NCBI RefSeq assembly: GCF_900489465.1
Contig: NZ_UEFQ01000013.1
Location: 558,001-622,000, forward strand
Direction of reading: 5' to 3'
Origin: Aequorivita sp. CIP111184
GTDB lineage: Bacteria; Bacteroidota; Bacteroidia; Flavobacteriales; Flavobacteriaceae
DNA: 64,000 nt
The notes under the pieces were generated by a model. The model was given only the letters and a program-made list of their open reading frames with translations, was not told where the DNA came from and did no database searches. This document shows, piece by piece, positions 1-9,221 of this stretch (positions are counted from its first letter, which is position 1; every line of letters begins with the position of its first letter). A program made the position numbers and the translations under genes.

Positions 1-2
1 CC

Positions 3-269
3 TTCGCAAAAGCCTATTCAGGTTTGACCGACGCTGAATTTCGGCAAGTTGATGCGTGGATAAAACGAAATACATTGGAACGTTTTGGTCCAGTTAGAAG
101 TGTAACGCCAGAACACGTTTTTGAAATTGCTTTTGAAGGAATCGCTGAAAGTAGTCGCCACAAAAGTGGAATTGCAACACGTTTTCCAAGAATACTTCGT
201 TGGCGAAAAGACAAACCTATAGAAGAGGCAAATACACTTTCTGACCTAAAAGCGCTAATACCAAAATGA
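3..269 (+). CDS. ATP-dependent DNA ligase, C-terminal end (partial)
   Basis: Only the last 88 or so codons are present; the frame is open to the left edge, so the real start lies outside the window. The tail carries a RHKSGIATRFPRI segment followed by LRWRKDKP, which matches the end of the OB-fold domain of ATP-dependent DNA ligases of the bacterial LigB-like type. Such ligases seal nicks after forming a ligase-AMP intermediate. The stop codon overlaps the start of the next gene (ATGA), and that gene and the one after it are the known ligase-associated helicase and endonuclease, which makes the call strong despite the truncation. In related genomes an exonuclease gene usually precedes the ligase; it would lie to the left. 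Confidence 0.85.
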   Translation, partial: FAKAYSGLTDAEFRQVDAWIKRNTLERFGPVRSVTPEHVFEIAFEGIAESSRHKSGIATRFPRILRWRKDKPIEEANTLSDLKALIPK

Positions 270-2725
270 AACAAGCTGAACTCATTTCAATTGCGGAGGA
301 TTGGTTTCATTCAAAAGATTGGAAATCATTTCCATTTCAACAAAAAACGTGGAAAGCCTTTCTCGATGGCAAACACGGCTTGCTAAACGCGCCAACAGGA
401 AGCGGGAAAACGTATGCGCTATGGTTTCCAATTGTGTTGCAATATTTAAAGGAAAATCCTAATTACAAAACTAAACACACCAAAGGCATTAAAGCCATTT
501 GGATTACGCCTTTACGCGCACTTTCTGTAGAAATTCAGCAAGCAGCACAACGTGTTGCGGATGATTTGGAAACGGGATTGACAGTAGGAATTCGTACCGG
601 CGACACTTCACAAAGTGATCGCGCAAAACAAAAAAGGGAAATGCCCGATTTGTTAATCACCACGCCCGAAAGTTTGATGCTTTTACTGGCGTCAAAAGGG
701 TATGATAAAACCTTTAAAACGTTGACCGCTATTGTTGTGGACGAATGGCACGAACTTTTGGGGAGCAAACGAGGCGTTCAAATGGAATTGGCGCTTTCAC
801 GATTAAAAACTGTTTCACCACATTTAAGAATTTGGGGAATTTCGGCAACTATTGGAAATCTTGAAGAAGCGCAGGATGTGCTGTTGGGAATGGATCCAGA
901 ATTCAGAAAAAATTCAATTTTAATTAAAGCAAATCAAAAAAAGAAAATCGAGGTACGATCAATTATTCCAAAAAAAATGGAAACTTTTCCATGGCGTGGA
1001 CATTTGGGATTGCACCTTTTGGAAGAAATTATTCCTATTATAAAAGCTAGTAAAACCACTCTAATTTTTACAAATACACGAGGCCAATGCGAAATTTGGT
1101 TTCAAAAAATTCTTGAAAAACATCCAGAATTCGCGGGTGAAATCGCGATGCACCACGGAAGTATCGGTAAAGACACACGACTTTGGGTGGAGCAGGCAAT
1201 TAGAAACGAATCTTTAACCGCAGTGGTTGCAACTTCCAGTTTGGATTTGGGAGTCGATTTTGCGCCCGTGGAAACCGTAATCCAAATAGGTGGGCCGAAA
1301 GGAGTTGCTAAATTCCTGCAACGGGCCGGGCGAAGTAATCATAGACCAGGCGAGCCTTCGGTGATTTACTTTTTGCCCACTCACGCTTTGGAATTGTTGG
1401 AAGCTTCCGCTTTAAAAAGAGCTGTAAAAGATGAAGTGGTTGAAGATAGAATCCCGTATTTACTCAGTTTCGACGTATTGATTCAATATTTGGTAAGCCT
1501 CGCTGTAGGCAACGGATTTTTTCCGAAGGAAATTTTCCCCGAAATTAAAAACACCTTTTGTTTTCAGGGAATTACCGAGGAACAATGGAATTGGTGCCTA
1601 AATTTTATCACTTTGGGAAGCCAAAGTTTAAAGGCTTACGATGAATATAAAAAAGTGGAAGTCACGCCAGAAGGCCTTTTCAAAGTGGAGAGCAGACAAA
1701 TTGCAATGATGCATCGGCTTTCAATCGGTACAATTGTGAGCGATTCGATGATGCTTGTAAAATACGTTTCTGGCGGTTTTATAGGCACAATCGAAGAATG
1801 GTTTATAAGTAAATTAAAGATCGGTGATAGTTTTGTGTTTGCGGGACGGACTTTAGAATTGGTTCGACTTCGGCAAATGCAGGCGCAGGTGCGAAAATCT
1901 ACAAAGAAATCAGGAAAAATAGCTAGCTTTTTGGGCGGTCGTTTACCGCTGTCTTCTCAAATGAGTAAAATTCTTCGGGAAGAAATGCAAAGCGAAGCAG
2001 ACCATAAAAGAAACACGCCAGAATTAAAAGCACTGAGCGACATTTTTGACCGTCAGGAACGCGAAAGTATTGTTCCCGGAGAAAATGAATTTCTAATTGA
2101 AACCTTTAAAACCCGTGATGGATATCATTCCCTTTTCTATCCATTTGAAGGTCGGTTTGTGCACGAAGCAATGAGCAGTTTACTCGCTTACAGAATCAGT
2201 TTGCTGTCTCCCATTTCTTTTTCTTTGGCTTATAACGATTACGGTTTTGAACTGTTAAGCGATCAATGTTTAGATATTCAAACGGTCCTAGATAACAATC
2301 TTTTTTCTGCGGAATATTTATATCAGGATCTTCAAAAAAGTTTAAATTATACTGAATTGGCGCGTAGAAAATTTCGGGATATTGCAGTAATTAGTGGAAT
2401 GGTTTTTCAAGGGTATCCAAATAAAGTTATTAAAACGAAGCATCTTCAGAGCAATAGCCAATTACTTTTCGATGTATTTCGCGATTATGAGCCGGACAAT
2501 CTTTTGTATCTTCAGGCCTACCGTGAAACTTTTGAACATCAATTGGAAGAAGGGCGCTTGCGTCAAGTTTTGGAGCGTATTAGTTTCCAAAATATAATTT
2601 GGAAACAGTGCGAAAAAGCCACTCCGTTTAGTTTTCCCATAATTACAGATGGGCTACGGGCAAAACTTTCTTCTGAAAAATTGGCTGATAGAATTAAGAA
2701 AATGACATTGCTATTGGAAAAATGA
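266..2725 (+). CDS. Ligase-associated DNA damage response DEXH-box helicase (Lhr-like)
   Basis: An 819-residue superfamily 2 helicase. Visible motifs are Walker A (PTGSGKT, residues 43-49), the DEWH form of motif II (159-162), SAT (193-195) and motif VI (QRAGRSNHRPG, near residue 350). The long C-terminal region (about 400-819) has the winged-helix and Lhr-type extension and no nuclease motif. Family knowledge: this helicase is encoded with an ATP-dependent ligase, an exonuclease and a phosphoesterase in a DNA repair cassette found in many bacteria. The gene overlaps the ligase by ATGA at its start and overlaps the phosphoesterase by ATGA at its end, so the three are translationally coupled. 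Length and motif set are complete. Confidence 0.93.
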   Translation: MKQAELISIAEDWFHSKDWKSFPFQQKTWKAFLDGKHGLLNAPTGSGKTYALWFPIVLQYLKENPNYKTKHTKGIKAIWITPLRALSVEIQQAAQRVADDLETGLTVGIRTGDTSQSDRAKQKREMPDLLITTPESLMLLLASKGYDKTFKTLTAIVVDEWHELLGSKRGVQMELALSRLKTVSPHLRIWGISATIGNLEEAQDVLLGMDPEFRKNSILIKANQKKKIEVRSIIPKKMETFPWRGHLGLHLLEEIIPIIKASKTTLIFTNTRGQCEIWFQKILEKHPEFAGEIAMHHGSIGKDTRLWVEQAIRNESLTAVVATSSLDLGVDFAPVETVIQIGGPKGVAKFLQRAGRSNHRPGEPSVIYFLPTHALELLEASALKRAVKDEVVEDRIPYLLSFDVLIQYLVSLAVGNGFFPKEIFPEIKNTFCFQGITEEQWNWCLNFITLGSQSLKAYDEYKKVEVTPEGLFKVESRQIAMMHRLSIGTIVSDSMMLVKYVSGGFIGTIEEWFISKLKIGDSFVFAGRTLELVRLRQMQAQVRKSTKKSGKIASFLGGRLPLSSQMSKILREEMQSEADHKRNTPELKALSDIFDRQERESIVPGENEFLIETFKTRDGYHSLFYPFEGRFVHEAMSSLLAYRISLLSPISFSLAYNDYGFELLSDQCLDIQTVLDNNLFSAEYLYQDLQKSLNYTELARRKFRDIAVISGMVFQGYPNKVIKTKHLQSNSQLLFDVFRDYEPDNLLYLQAYRETFEHQLEEGRLRQVLERISFQNIIWKQCEKATPFSFPIITDGLRAKLSSEKLADRIKKMTLLLEK

Positions 2726-3360
2726 TTCAAAACATCAAAATACATAACAACAATTTTAATTTACACCCAAGCGGCGCCATCTTTTGGCAGAACAAAAAAA
2801 TGCTGCTTATTGCCGACGTGCATTTAGGAAAAGTGTCGCATTTCAGGAAACACGGCGCGCCAGTTCCTGCAAAAGCAGCTTTTGAAAATCTTGAAAAACT
2901 TACTGAAATCAGTAATTATTTTCAACCGGAAACCATCTGTTTTTTGGGCGATTTATTTCATAGTAAACTGAATGAGGAATGGCAGGATTTTGAAAAATGG
3001 GTGGAGTATATAAAAGCTGAAATTATTCTAATTTCAGGCAATCACGATATTATTCCGAAATATTTATATGAAGATTTGGGGATAAAAGTCTTTGATGAAT
3101 TGTTATTAGATGGTTTTCATTTAACCCACCATCCCACAGAAATAAAAGGAACTTTTAATTTTTCTGGACATATTCATCCGGGAGTACGAATGAGAGGTGT
3201 GGGCAGACAATATTTAAGATTTGCTTGTTTTTATAAATCTGAAAATCAACTTATTCTTCCCGCTTTTGGTAACTTTACGGGGAAACATATTTTAAAACCA
3301 TCGGAGAGTGATGAGGTTTTTGCCATTGTAGAGGGAGAAGTAATTTGTGTTTCAAAATAA
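2722..3360 (+). CDS. pdeM: Ligase-associated DNA damage response endonuclease PdeM
   Basis: A 212-residue calcineurin-like metallophosphoesterase. The metal-binding signatures appear in order: DVHLGK (residues 32-37), GDLFHS, GNHD and SGHIHPG. The family (PdeM, ligase-associated) is thought to act as a metal-dependent nuclease in the same repair pathway as the neighbouring helicase and ligase. The start codon overlaps the helicase stop (ATGA), showing co-translation. It is the last gene of the repair operon; the intergenic region after it carries a repeat element rather than a clear terminator. Normal length for the family. Confidence 0.92.
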   Translation: MIQNIKIHNNNFNLHPSGAIFWQNKKMLLIADVHLGKVSHFRKHGAPVPAKAAFENLEKLTEISNYFQPETICFLGDLFHSKLNEEWQDFEKWVEYIKAEIILISGNHDIIPKYLYEDLGIKVFDELLLDGFHLTHHPTEIKGTFNFSGHIHPGVRMRGVGRQYLRFACFYKSENQLILPAFGNFTGKHILKPSESDEVFAIVEGEVICVSK

Positions 3361-3366
3361 CGATAG

Positions 3367-3439
3367 TGTCAGGTCGAGCTCAGTCGGGACCTAATTTTAC
3401 GATAGAAATCCTAAGTTCTCGATTGCGATCGAATGGACA
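3367..3439. repeat. MITE-like inverted repeat element
   Basis: A left arm at 3367-3392 (starting TGTCAGGTCGAGC) and a right arm at 3413-3439 are imperfect inverted copies of each other: both have TGTC, then TCGA, then a CA(G/A)TCG block, then GA and CT in the same spacing. Each arm is itself close to palindromic (AGGTC...GACCT). No ORF is present. I infer a degenerate non-autonomous or REP-like element in the gap between pdeM and the next gene. No target-site duplication is obvious. Confidence 0.55.
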
Positions 3440-3455
3440 TTAATAAATTTTTTTT

Positions 3456-4256
3456 ATGAAAAAAACATTACAAATAGCCAACATCATTGCCTTCGTTGCA
3501 ACAGTTTTTGTAAACTATCTTTCAAACACAAGAGCTATAAATGGCACCACTATTGGAGAAATTTCAAATTCATCAAAAAATCTTTTTACTCCAGCCGGAT
3601 ATGCTTTTTCCATTTGGGGACTTATTTATTTGATGCTGTTGGGATTTGTAATATATCAAAGCCGAAGTCTGTTTACAAAAGTGCGCGATGATGCGTTTGT
3701 TCTTCAAACTGGTTGGTGGTTTGTGCTTTCCTGCTTCGCCAATATTATGTGGATTACTTTTTGGCTTTATGGTTATATGGAATTCTCCATCCTCGCCATT
3801 TTCGTCTTGCTTTACTCACTGCTTAAAATTGTAATGAACAACCGAATGGAACTTTGGGATGCACCAATTTCCGTAATTGCTTTTCTCTGGTGGCCTTTCG
3901 TGTTTTATAGCGGTTGGGTTACGGTTGCAAGTATTGCAAATGTTGCGGCCTATTTAACGAGTACTGAATGGAACGCTTGGGGTTATAGTGAAGCTTCCTG
4001 GGCAGTTACAATGATTATAATAGCAGGAATAATAAATCTATTTGTTACCTGGAAACGAAATATGCGCGAATTCGCATTGGTTGGTGTTTGGGCTTTGGCA
4101 GCTATTGCCGTTGCCAATTGGGAAGTGAGCCAAACAGTTGCCTATGCTGCAATTGCTGTAGCAGCGGTTCTTTTTGTAAGTAGCAGTTATCACGCATTTA
4201 AAAATCGCGATACCAGTCCTGTGAATAAATGCAAAGAATATTTAAAAAAGACATAA
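3456..4256 (+). CDS. TspO/MBR-like tryptophan-rich membrane protein
   Basis: A 266-residue integral membrane protein with about seven to eight hydrophobic segments and many tryptophans. The motif FTPAGYAFSIWGLIYL (about residues 45-60) and the following W-rich helices resemble the tryptophan-rich sensory protein family (TspO/MBR), which binds tetrapyrroles or related hydrophobic ligands. It is longer than canonical five-helix TspO (about 160 residues) because extra helices follow, including a repeated Ala/Val-rich helix near the C terminus. No partner gene is evident: it follows the repeat element at 3367-3439 and is convergent with the flavoprotein gene. The family call is good; the ligand is unknown. 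Confidence 0.7.
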   Translation: MKKTLQIANIIAFVATVFVNYLSNTRAINGTTIGEISNSSKNLFTPAGYAFSIWGLIYLMLLGFVIYQSRSLFTKVRDDAFVLQTGWWFVLSCFANIMWITFWLYGYMEFSILAIFVLLYSLLKIVMNNRMELWDAPISVIAFLWWPFVFYSGWVTVASIANVAAYLTSTEWNAWGYSEASWAVTMIIIAGIINLFVTWKRNMREFALVGVWALAAIAVANWEVSQTVAYAAIAVAAVLFVSSSYHAFKNRDTSPVNKCKEYLKKT

Positions 4257-4289
4257 GATTTAAGACCGCTTCGCTGAAAGATTTAAGAC
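4255..4289. repeat. Short direct repeat around a GCTTCGC core
   Basis: AAGATTTAAGAC occurs at 4255-4266 and again at 4278-4289, separated by the 11 bases CGCTTCGCTGA. The first copy begins at the stop codon of the TspO-like gene. It lies between convergent genes, so it may be a small repetitive intergenic element; it is not an obvious intrinsic terminator. Confidence 0.4.
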
Positions 4290-4319
4290 AAAAAATCAAA
4301 AATCTGCAATCGTTAATCA

Positions 4320-5672
4320 TTAAACCATTCCCTTGATATCATTTCCCCAAGTAGGGTAGGCGAAAATCATTGCTTTTATGTTTTCCGTAGTGAGTTTTCC
4401 GCACATTGCGAGAACAAATAAATTGATCATTTCTCCAGCTTCGGAAGCAATAATATGCGCACCCAAAATCAAATTCCTATCTTTATCGACTATAGTTTTA
4501 TATGCGTAAATCTCTTCGTTTACACGTTTTGCGTTGAACCACTTTGGAACGCTTTTATATTCCACAACAAAATCATAGCCCTTTTCCTTTGCTTCATCTT
4601 CTGTTAAGCCAATGGAAGCAACTTGTGGAATTGTAAAAACCACGGACGGAACAGGTGGAAAATCCAATTTCGTTTTGTTTTCTTTGCGAATATTTTCTGA
4701 CACAATACGCGCTTCCTGAGAAGATACAGGCGTCAACGGCAAAGATCCGCTTGCCGAAACGTCACCACAGGCATACACACTTTTGTTGGTGGTATTCTGA
4801 AGATAATCATTCACGGAAATGCCACCTTTTTCAAAAGCAACATTTCCTTTTTCCAAATCCAGTTCGTCAATGGAAGGCACGCGGCCGGCAGTATTAAAAA
4901 CCATTCGAGCATCAACAGATTCTGTTTTGCCGTTTTTTTGAAAGGAAACACGATAATTTTTTTGAAGTTTTTCCACTTTGGAAACCTGTGCATTGAAGAT
5001 AAATTCTATTCCAAGTTTTTCCGAAGCTGTTGTGAGGTGCGAAACAATATCGGCTTCAAAAGGTGCGAGCGGCCGTTCTCCAAATTCCACAACAGTAACC
5101 TTCGCTCCACAACGAGCCGCAATATGTGCAAACTCCATCCCGATATAACCCGCGCCAACAAATACAATACTTTCGGGCAGTTCTTCCAATTCTAGAAAGT
5201 CGTCACTTATAATTAAATGTTCCCTTCCCGGAATTTTCAATTCCATTGGTTTTTGTCCCGTTGCGATTACAATTTTCTTAGCCTTAATCGTTTTTCCTTC
5301 AACAGAAAGTGTATTCTCATCAAGAAATTTCGGGGATTGATGATACATTTCAATTCCTGCTTCTTTCAAATCCCTTTCAGTAGCAAACGGTATTGCATCT
5401 GTAAATGTTGACTTAAATTTCTGAAGTGCCACCCAATCAATCTTTGGGACGGAAACTATTCCTTTTCCTTTTAAATTTTCAGAAAGTTGCATTGCTTCGG
5501 TAATTCCCACCAAAACTTTTTTCGGGTCGCAACCTCTGTTTGGACAAGTTCCGCCATATTCGCGGTTGTCTGCAATTGCTACTTTCATACCTTCGGCAGC
5601 ACAATCATATGCCACGGTTTTACCGGCCGTTCCGGTTCCTATTACAAAAACATCGTATTCTTCTATTGCCAT
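4320..5672 (-). CDS. FAD/NAD(P)-dependent disulfide reductase-like protein
   Basis: A class I pyridine nucleotide-disulfide oxidoreductase of 450 residues from the ATG at 5672; a second ATG seven codons upstream is less likely because MAIEEYDVFVIG is a typical family start. The FAD site is GTGTAG (13-18), the redox disulfide is GGTCPNRGC (C43 and C48), the NAD(P) site is VGAGYIGMEFA, and the second FAD motif is YACGDV. Odd point: at the C terminus the usual HPT..E dyad of the interface base is replaced by FAYPTWGND, so the His and Glu that protonate the thiolate in glutathione or mercuric reductases are missing. It therefore probably acts on a different electron acceptor. It stands alone, convergent with the TspO-like gene and divergent from mfd. 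Confidence 0.85.
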   Translation of the reverse strand: MAIEEYDVFVIGTGTAGKTVAYDCAAEGMKVAIADNREYGGTCPNRGCDPKKVLVGITEAMQLSENLKGKGIVSVPKIDWVALQKFKSTFTDAIPFATERDLKEAGIEMYHQSPKFLDENTLSVEGKTIKAKKIVIATGQKPMELKIPGREHLIISDDFLELEELPESIVFVGAGYIGMEFAHIAARCGAKVTVVEFGERPLAPFEADIVSHLTTASEKLGIEFIFNAQVSKVEKLQKNYRVSFQKNGKTESVDARMVFNTAGRVPSIDELDLEKGNVAFEKGGISVNDYLQNTTNKSVYACGDVSASGSLPLTPVSSQEARIVSENIRKENKTKLDFPPVPSVVFTIPQVASIGLTEDEAKEKGYDFVVEYKSVPKWFNAKRVNEEIYAYKTIVDKDRNLILGAHIIASEAGEMINLFVLAMCGKLTTENIKAMIFAYPTWGNDIKGMV

Positions 5673-5737
5673 AGTCCGAAAATAGAGAAACACTTAAGTT
5701 ATTTATGTTATCAAAATGATAAAGTTGAATTTTGCGC

Positions 5738-5767
5738 TTTGTAAAATAAAGCTACGTACTATCTTTG
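5738..5767 (+). promoter_or_regulatory. Bacteroidota promoter of mfd
   Basis: TTTG at 5738-5741 and TATCTTTG at 5760-5767, spaced 18 bases, match the -33 and -7 elements of Bacteroidota sigma-A promoters. The start codon of mfd is at 5775, only seven bases after the -7 element, so the mRNA would begin at or next to the ATG. Confidence 0.65.
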
Positions 5768-5774
5768 CCGCTCA

Positions 5775-8700
5775 ATGAGCAAAACACTCGTTACTTCACT
5801 TTATTCAAAGTCTTCGCAAACCCGAAAACTGGGGGATACTATTGCCGAATCCCAATCAAACATTTCAGTTTCTGGCATTGTAGGCTCCTCGCTTTCACTG
5901 GTTTTAGCTGAGGTTTTTAAAACTTCGGAATTACCTTTTCTTTTTATTTTAAACGATAAAGAAGAAGCGGCCTATCATTTAAACGATTTGGAAAATCTTT
6001 TAGGCGACAAAAATGTGCTGTTCTACCCGGGAAGTTATAGGCGTCCGTACCAAATTGAAGAGACCGATAACGCCAATGTTTTGTTGCGAAGCGAGGTTTT
6101 AAACCGAATAAATTCCCGCAAAAAACCTGCCTTCATTGTTACGTATCCCGAAGCGCTTTTTGAAAAAGTAGTTACTCGAAAGGAACTGGAACGAAACACT
6201 TTAAAAATTGCAGTAAACGACCAACTTTCCATCGATTTTGTGAACGAGGTCTTGTTTGAATACAATTTCAAACGTACTGATTTTGTTACCGAACCGGGCG
6301 AATTTTCGGTTCGTGGGGGGATTTTGGATGTGTTCAGTTTCAGTAATGATGAACCGTACCGAATTGAATTTTTTGGTGATGATGTAGATAGCATTCGAAC
6401 CTTTGATGTGGAAACACAGCTTTCTTTGGAACAGGTTAAAAAGGTTTCCATCATTCCAAATGTGGAAAACAAAATGATAGATGAAAACCGCGAAAGTTTT
6501 CTGAAATACATTGCTTCTAAAACGGTTGTTTTTCTTAAAAATGAAGAGCTTTTCAGCAGCGCTATCGACAATCTTTTCAAAAAAGCAATTGATGCTTTTA
6601 ATGCAATTGATTCGGAAATAAAACGTGCAAAACCTTCGGAATTATTCTGTACTTCGGAATTGCTAAAAAAACAACTTGAAGATTTTACAGCAGTTCACAT
6701 AAAGAATGGATCAGTTTCAGATTCATCTTCAATTTCATTTCACACAAAACCACAACCTTCATTCAACAAACAGTTTAATCTGCTGATTGAAAACTTGAAT
6801 GAGAATACACAAAATGGTTTTAAAAACTATATTTTCTGTAGTAGCGAACAGCAGGCAAAACGCTTTCACGATATTTTTGAGGATGCTCAACAAAATGTAG
6901 AGCAGTTTGAAACTATTGTATTTCCGCTGTTTCAAGGTTTTATTGATGACGATTTAAAACTTGTTTGTTATACCGACCATCAAATATTTGAGCGTTATCA
7001 TAAGTTTCAACTAAAAAACGGTTACGCCAAAAAACAAGCGATTACTTTAAAGGAAATTACCAATCTTGAAGTGGGCGATTATGTGACGCACATTGACCAC
7101 GGAATTGGGAAATTTGGCGGTTTGCAAAAAATTGAAGTGGAAGGAAAAATGCAGGAAGCCATTAAACTTTTTTATGGCGAGCGCGATATCTTGTACCTCA
7201 GTATTCATTCGCTTCACAAGATTTCAAAATATAATGGTAAAGATGGACGAGAGCCCAAAATCTACAAATTAGGTAGTGATGCGTGGAAAAAACTCAAGCA
7301 AAAAACCAAAACCCGCGTAAAGGAAATCGCTTTTAATTTAATTGAATTATACGCCAAACGCCGAACCTTGAAAGGTTTCGCTTATGATCCAGATAGTTAT
7401 TTACAGGCCGAATTGGAATCTTCTTTTATTTATGAAGACACGCCAGATCAAAGCACCGCCACGGAAGACGTAAAAAGAGATATGGAAAACGAACGCCCAA
7501 TGGACCGTTTGGTTTGTGGCGATGTTGGTTTTGGAAAAACGGAAGTCGCCATTCGGGCAGCGTTCAAAGCGGTAGATAATGGCAAGCAAGTCGCTGTTTT
7601 AGTGCCGACGACTATTTTAGCGTTTCAGCATTTTAAAACATTTTCGGAACGCCTTTCTGAAATGCCCGTAAAAGTTGATTATCTAAACCGTTTTAGAACA
7701 CCCAAAGAACGCAAAATAGTTCTCGAAGGCCTGAAAGATGGAAGATTGGATATTGTAATTGGCACCCACCAATTGGTCAGCAAAGCGGTTGAATTTAAAG
7801 ATTTAGGGCTTTTAATTATTGATGAAGAACAGAAATTTGGCGTTGGTGTAAAAGATAAATTGAAAACCATTAAAGAAAATGTGGATACGCTCACGCTGAC
7901 TGCAACGCCCATTCCGCGTACGCTTCAGTTTAGTTTGATGGCTGCGCGCGATCTTTCGGTAATTACTACGCCGCCGCCCAACCGTTATCCCGTGGAAACG
8001 CACGTTATCCGTTTTGGGGAAGAAAGTATTCGCGATGCCGTTCGCTATGAAATCTCACGCGGCGGACAGGTTTTCTTTGTTCACAATAGAATTGAAAACA
8101 TAAAGGAAGTGGCTGGAATGATCCAACGTTTGGTTCCCGATGCGAAAATTGGCATCGGTCACGGGCAAATGGACGGGAAAAAACTAGAAGATTTGATGCT
8201 TCGTTTTATGAATAATGAATTTGACGTTTTAGTTTCCACAACCATTATTGAAAGTGGGTTGGACGTGCCGAATGCGAATACCATTTTCATCAATAACGCC
8301 AATAATTTCGGTCTTTCAGATTTGCACCAAATGCGTGGTCGTGTGGGTCGAAGTAATAAAAAAGCGTTCTGTTATTTCATCACTCCCGAATATTCTGCAA
8401 TGACGGACGAAGCCCGAAAACGTATCACAGCTTTGGAACAGTTTTCAGAATTGGGAAGCGGTATCAACATTGCAATGAAAGATTTGGAAATTCGCGGTGC
8501 GGGAGATTTATTGGGTGGTGAGCAAAGTGGATTTATAAACGAAATTGGATTTGAAACCTACCAAAAAATACTTGCTGAAGCGATTGATGAATTGAAAGAA
8601 AAAGAATTCAAAAATCTTTACGATGAAACCGAAGGCCCGAAGAAGAATTTCGTAAAAGAAATGACGATTGATACCGATTTCGAATTGCTGTTTCCGGATG

Positions 8701-9116
8701 ATTATGTAAACAACATTACCGAAAGACTCAATCTTTACACAAAATTGAATGAGCTGAAAAATGAAGCAGAACTTCAAAAATTCGAAAAAGAATTGTTGGA
8801 CCGTTTTGGAGAAATGCCAAAACAAGCCGAAGATTTGCTGAACAGTGTTCGCATAAAATGGATTGCAATTTCTATGGGCTTGGAGCGGGTTATTATGAAG
8901 CAGAAAAAACTGGTTGGTTATTTTGTGGCAGATCAACAGAGTGGATTTTATCAAAGTCCTTCTTTCACAAAAGTGCTTCAATATGTACAAAGCCATCCAC
9001 AAAAAGTAACAATGAAAGAAAAACAAACCCGTAACGGATTGCGATTGTTGTTGACTTTTGAAGGAATTTCTTCGGTAGATAAAGCACTTCGAGCTTTGGA
9101 GCCTTTTTCGGAATAA
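5775..9116 (+). CDS. mfd: Transcription-repair coupling factor Mfd
   Basis: An 1113-residue protein with the full Mfd layout. The N-terminal part resembles UvrB (GSSLSLVLAEVF, then a region ending EFSVRGGILDVFS). A CarD-like RNA polymerase-binding domain is at about 430-500 (LEVGDYVTHIDHGIGKFGG). The translocase core has Walker A GDVGFGKTEVA, a DEEQ box (IIDEEQKFGVG), TATPIPRT, and RGRVGRSNKKAF as motif VI. A TRCF C-terminal domain closes the protein. Mfd removes stalled RNA polymerase at DNA lesions and recruits UvrA. Length is normal. It is monocistronic by position, with its own near-leaderless promoter. Confidence 0.97.
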   Translation: MSKTLVTSLYSKSSQTRKLGDTIAESQSNISVSGIVGSSLSLVLAEVFKTSELPFLFILNDKEEAAYHLNDLENLLGDKNVLFYPGSYRRPYQIEETDNANVLLRSEVLNRINSRKKPAFIVTYPEALFEKVVTRKELERNTLKIAVNDQLSIDFVNEVLFEYNFKRTDFVTEPGEFSVRGGILDVFSFSNDEPYRIEFFGDDVDSIRTFDVETQLSLEQVKKVSIIPNVENKMIDENRESFLKYIASKTVVFLKNEELFSSAIDNLFKKAIDAFNAIDSEIKRAKPSELFCTSELLKKQLEDFTAVHIKNGSVSDSSSISFHTKPQPSFNKQFNLLIENLNENTQNGFKNYIFCSSEQQAKRFHDIFEDAQQNVEQFETIVFPLFQGFIDDDLKLVCYTDHQIFERYHKFQLKNGYAKKQAITLKEITNLEVGDYVTHIDHGIGKFGGLQKIEVEGKMQEAIKLFYGERDILYLSIHSLHKISKYNGKDGREPKIYKLGSDAWKKLKQKTKTRVKEIAFNLIELYAKRRTLKGFAYDPDSYLQAELESSFIYEDTPDQSTATEDVKRDMENERPMDRLVCGDVGFGKTEVAIRAAFKAVDNGKQVAVLVPTTILAFQHFKTFSERLSEMPVKVDYLNRFRTPKERKIVLEGLKDGRLDIVIGTHQLVSKAVEFKDLGLLIIDEEQKFGVGVKDKLKTIKENVDTLTLTATPIPRTLQFSLMAARDLSVITTPPPNRYPVETHVIRFGEESIRDAVRYEISRGGQVFFVHNRIENIKEVAGMIQRLVPDAKIGIGHGQMDGKKLEDLMLRFMNNEFDVLVSTTIIESGLDVPNANTIFINNANNFGLSDLHQMRGRVGRSNKKAFCYFITPEYSAMTDEARKRITALEQFSELGSGINIAMKDLEIRGAGDLLGGEQSGFINEIGFETYQKILAEAIDELKEKEFKNLYDETEGPKKNFVKEMTIDTDFELLFPDDYVNNITERLNLYTKLNELKNEAELQKFEKELLDRFGEMPKQAEDLLNSVRIKWIAISMGLERVIMKQKKLVGYFVADQQSGFYQSPSFTKVLQYVQSHPQKVTMKEKQTRNGLRLLLTFEGISSVDKALRALEPFSE

Positions 9117-9132
9117 AGCCTTTATATTCAGC

Positions 9133-9154
9133 AAATGTCGGGTAAATGTCGGGT
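9133..9154. promoter_or_regulatory. Perfect 11-bp tandem repeat, possible operator
   Basis: AAATGTCGGGT occurs twice without a gap (9133-9143 and 9144-9154), about 67 bases before the start of the HTH regulator. The repeat period is one helical turn, as expected for side-by-side binding of regulator subunits. A TATCTTTA sequence at 9179-9186 may be the -7 element just downstream. Autoregulation by the following gene is an inference. Confidence 0.5.
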
Positions 9155-9221
9155 GAAGTTCCCTTGAAAATATTGCACTATCTTTACTGGCATTGTACTA
9201 TTGCTTCATAAAATTTAAACA

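Noticed and set aside
24-269. Independent gene starting at the TTG at position 24
   Set aside because: The frame is open upstream and matches the C-terminal end of a ligase, so it is a partial gene.
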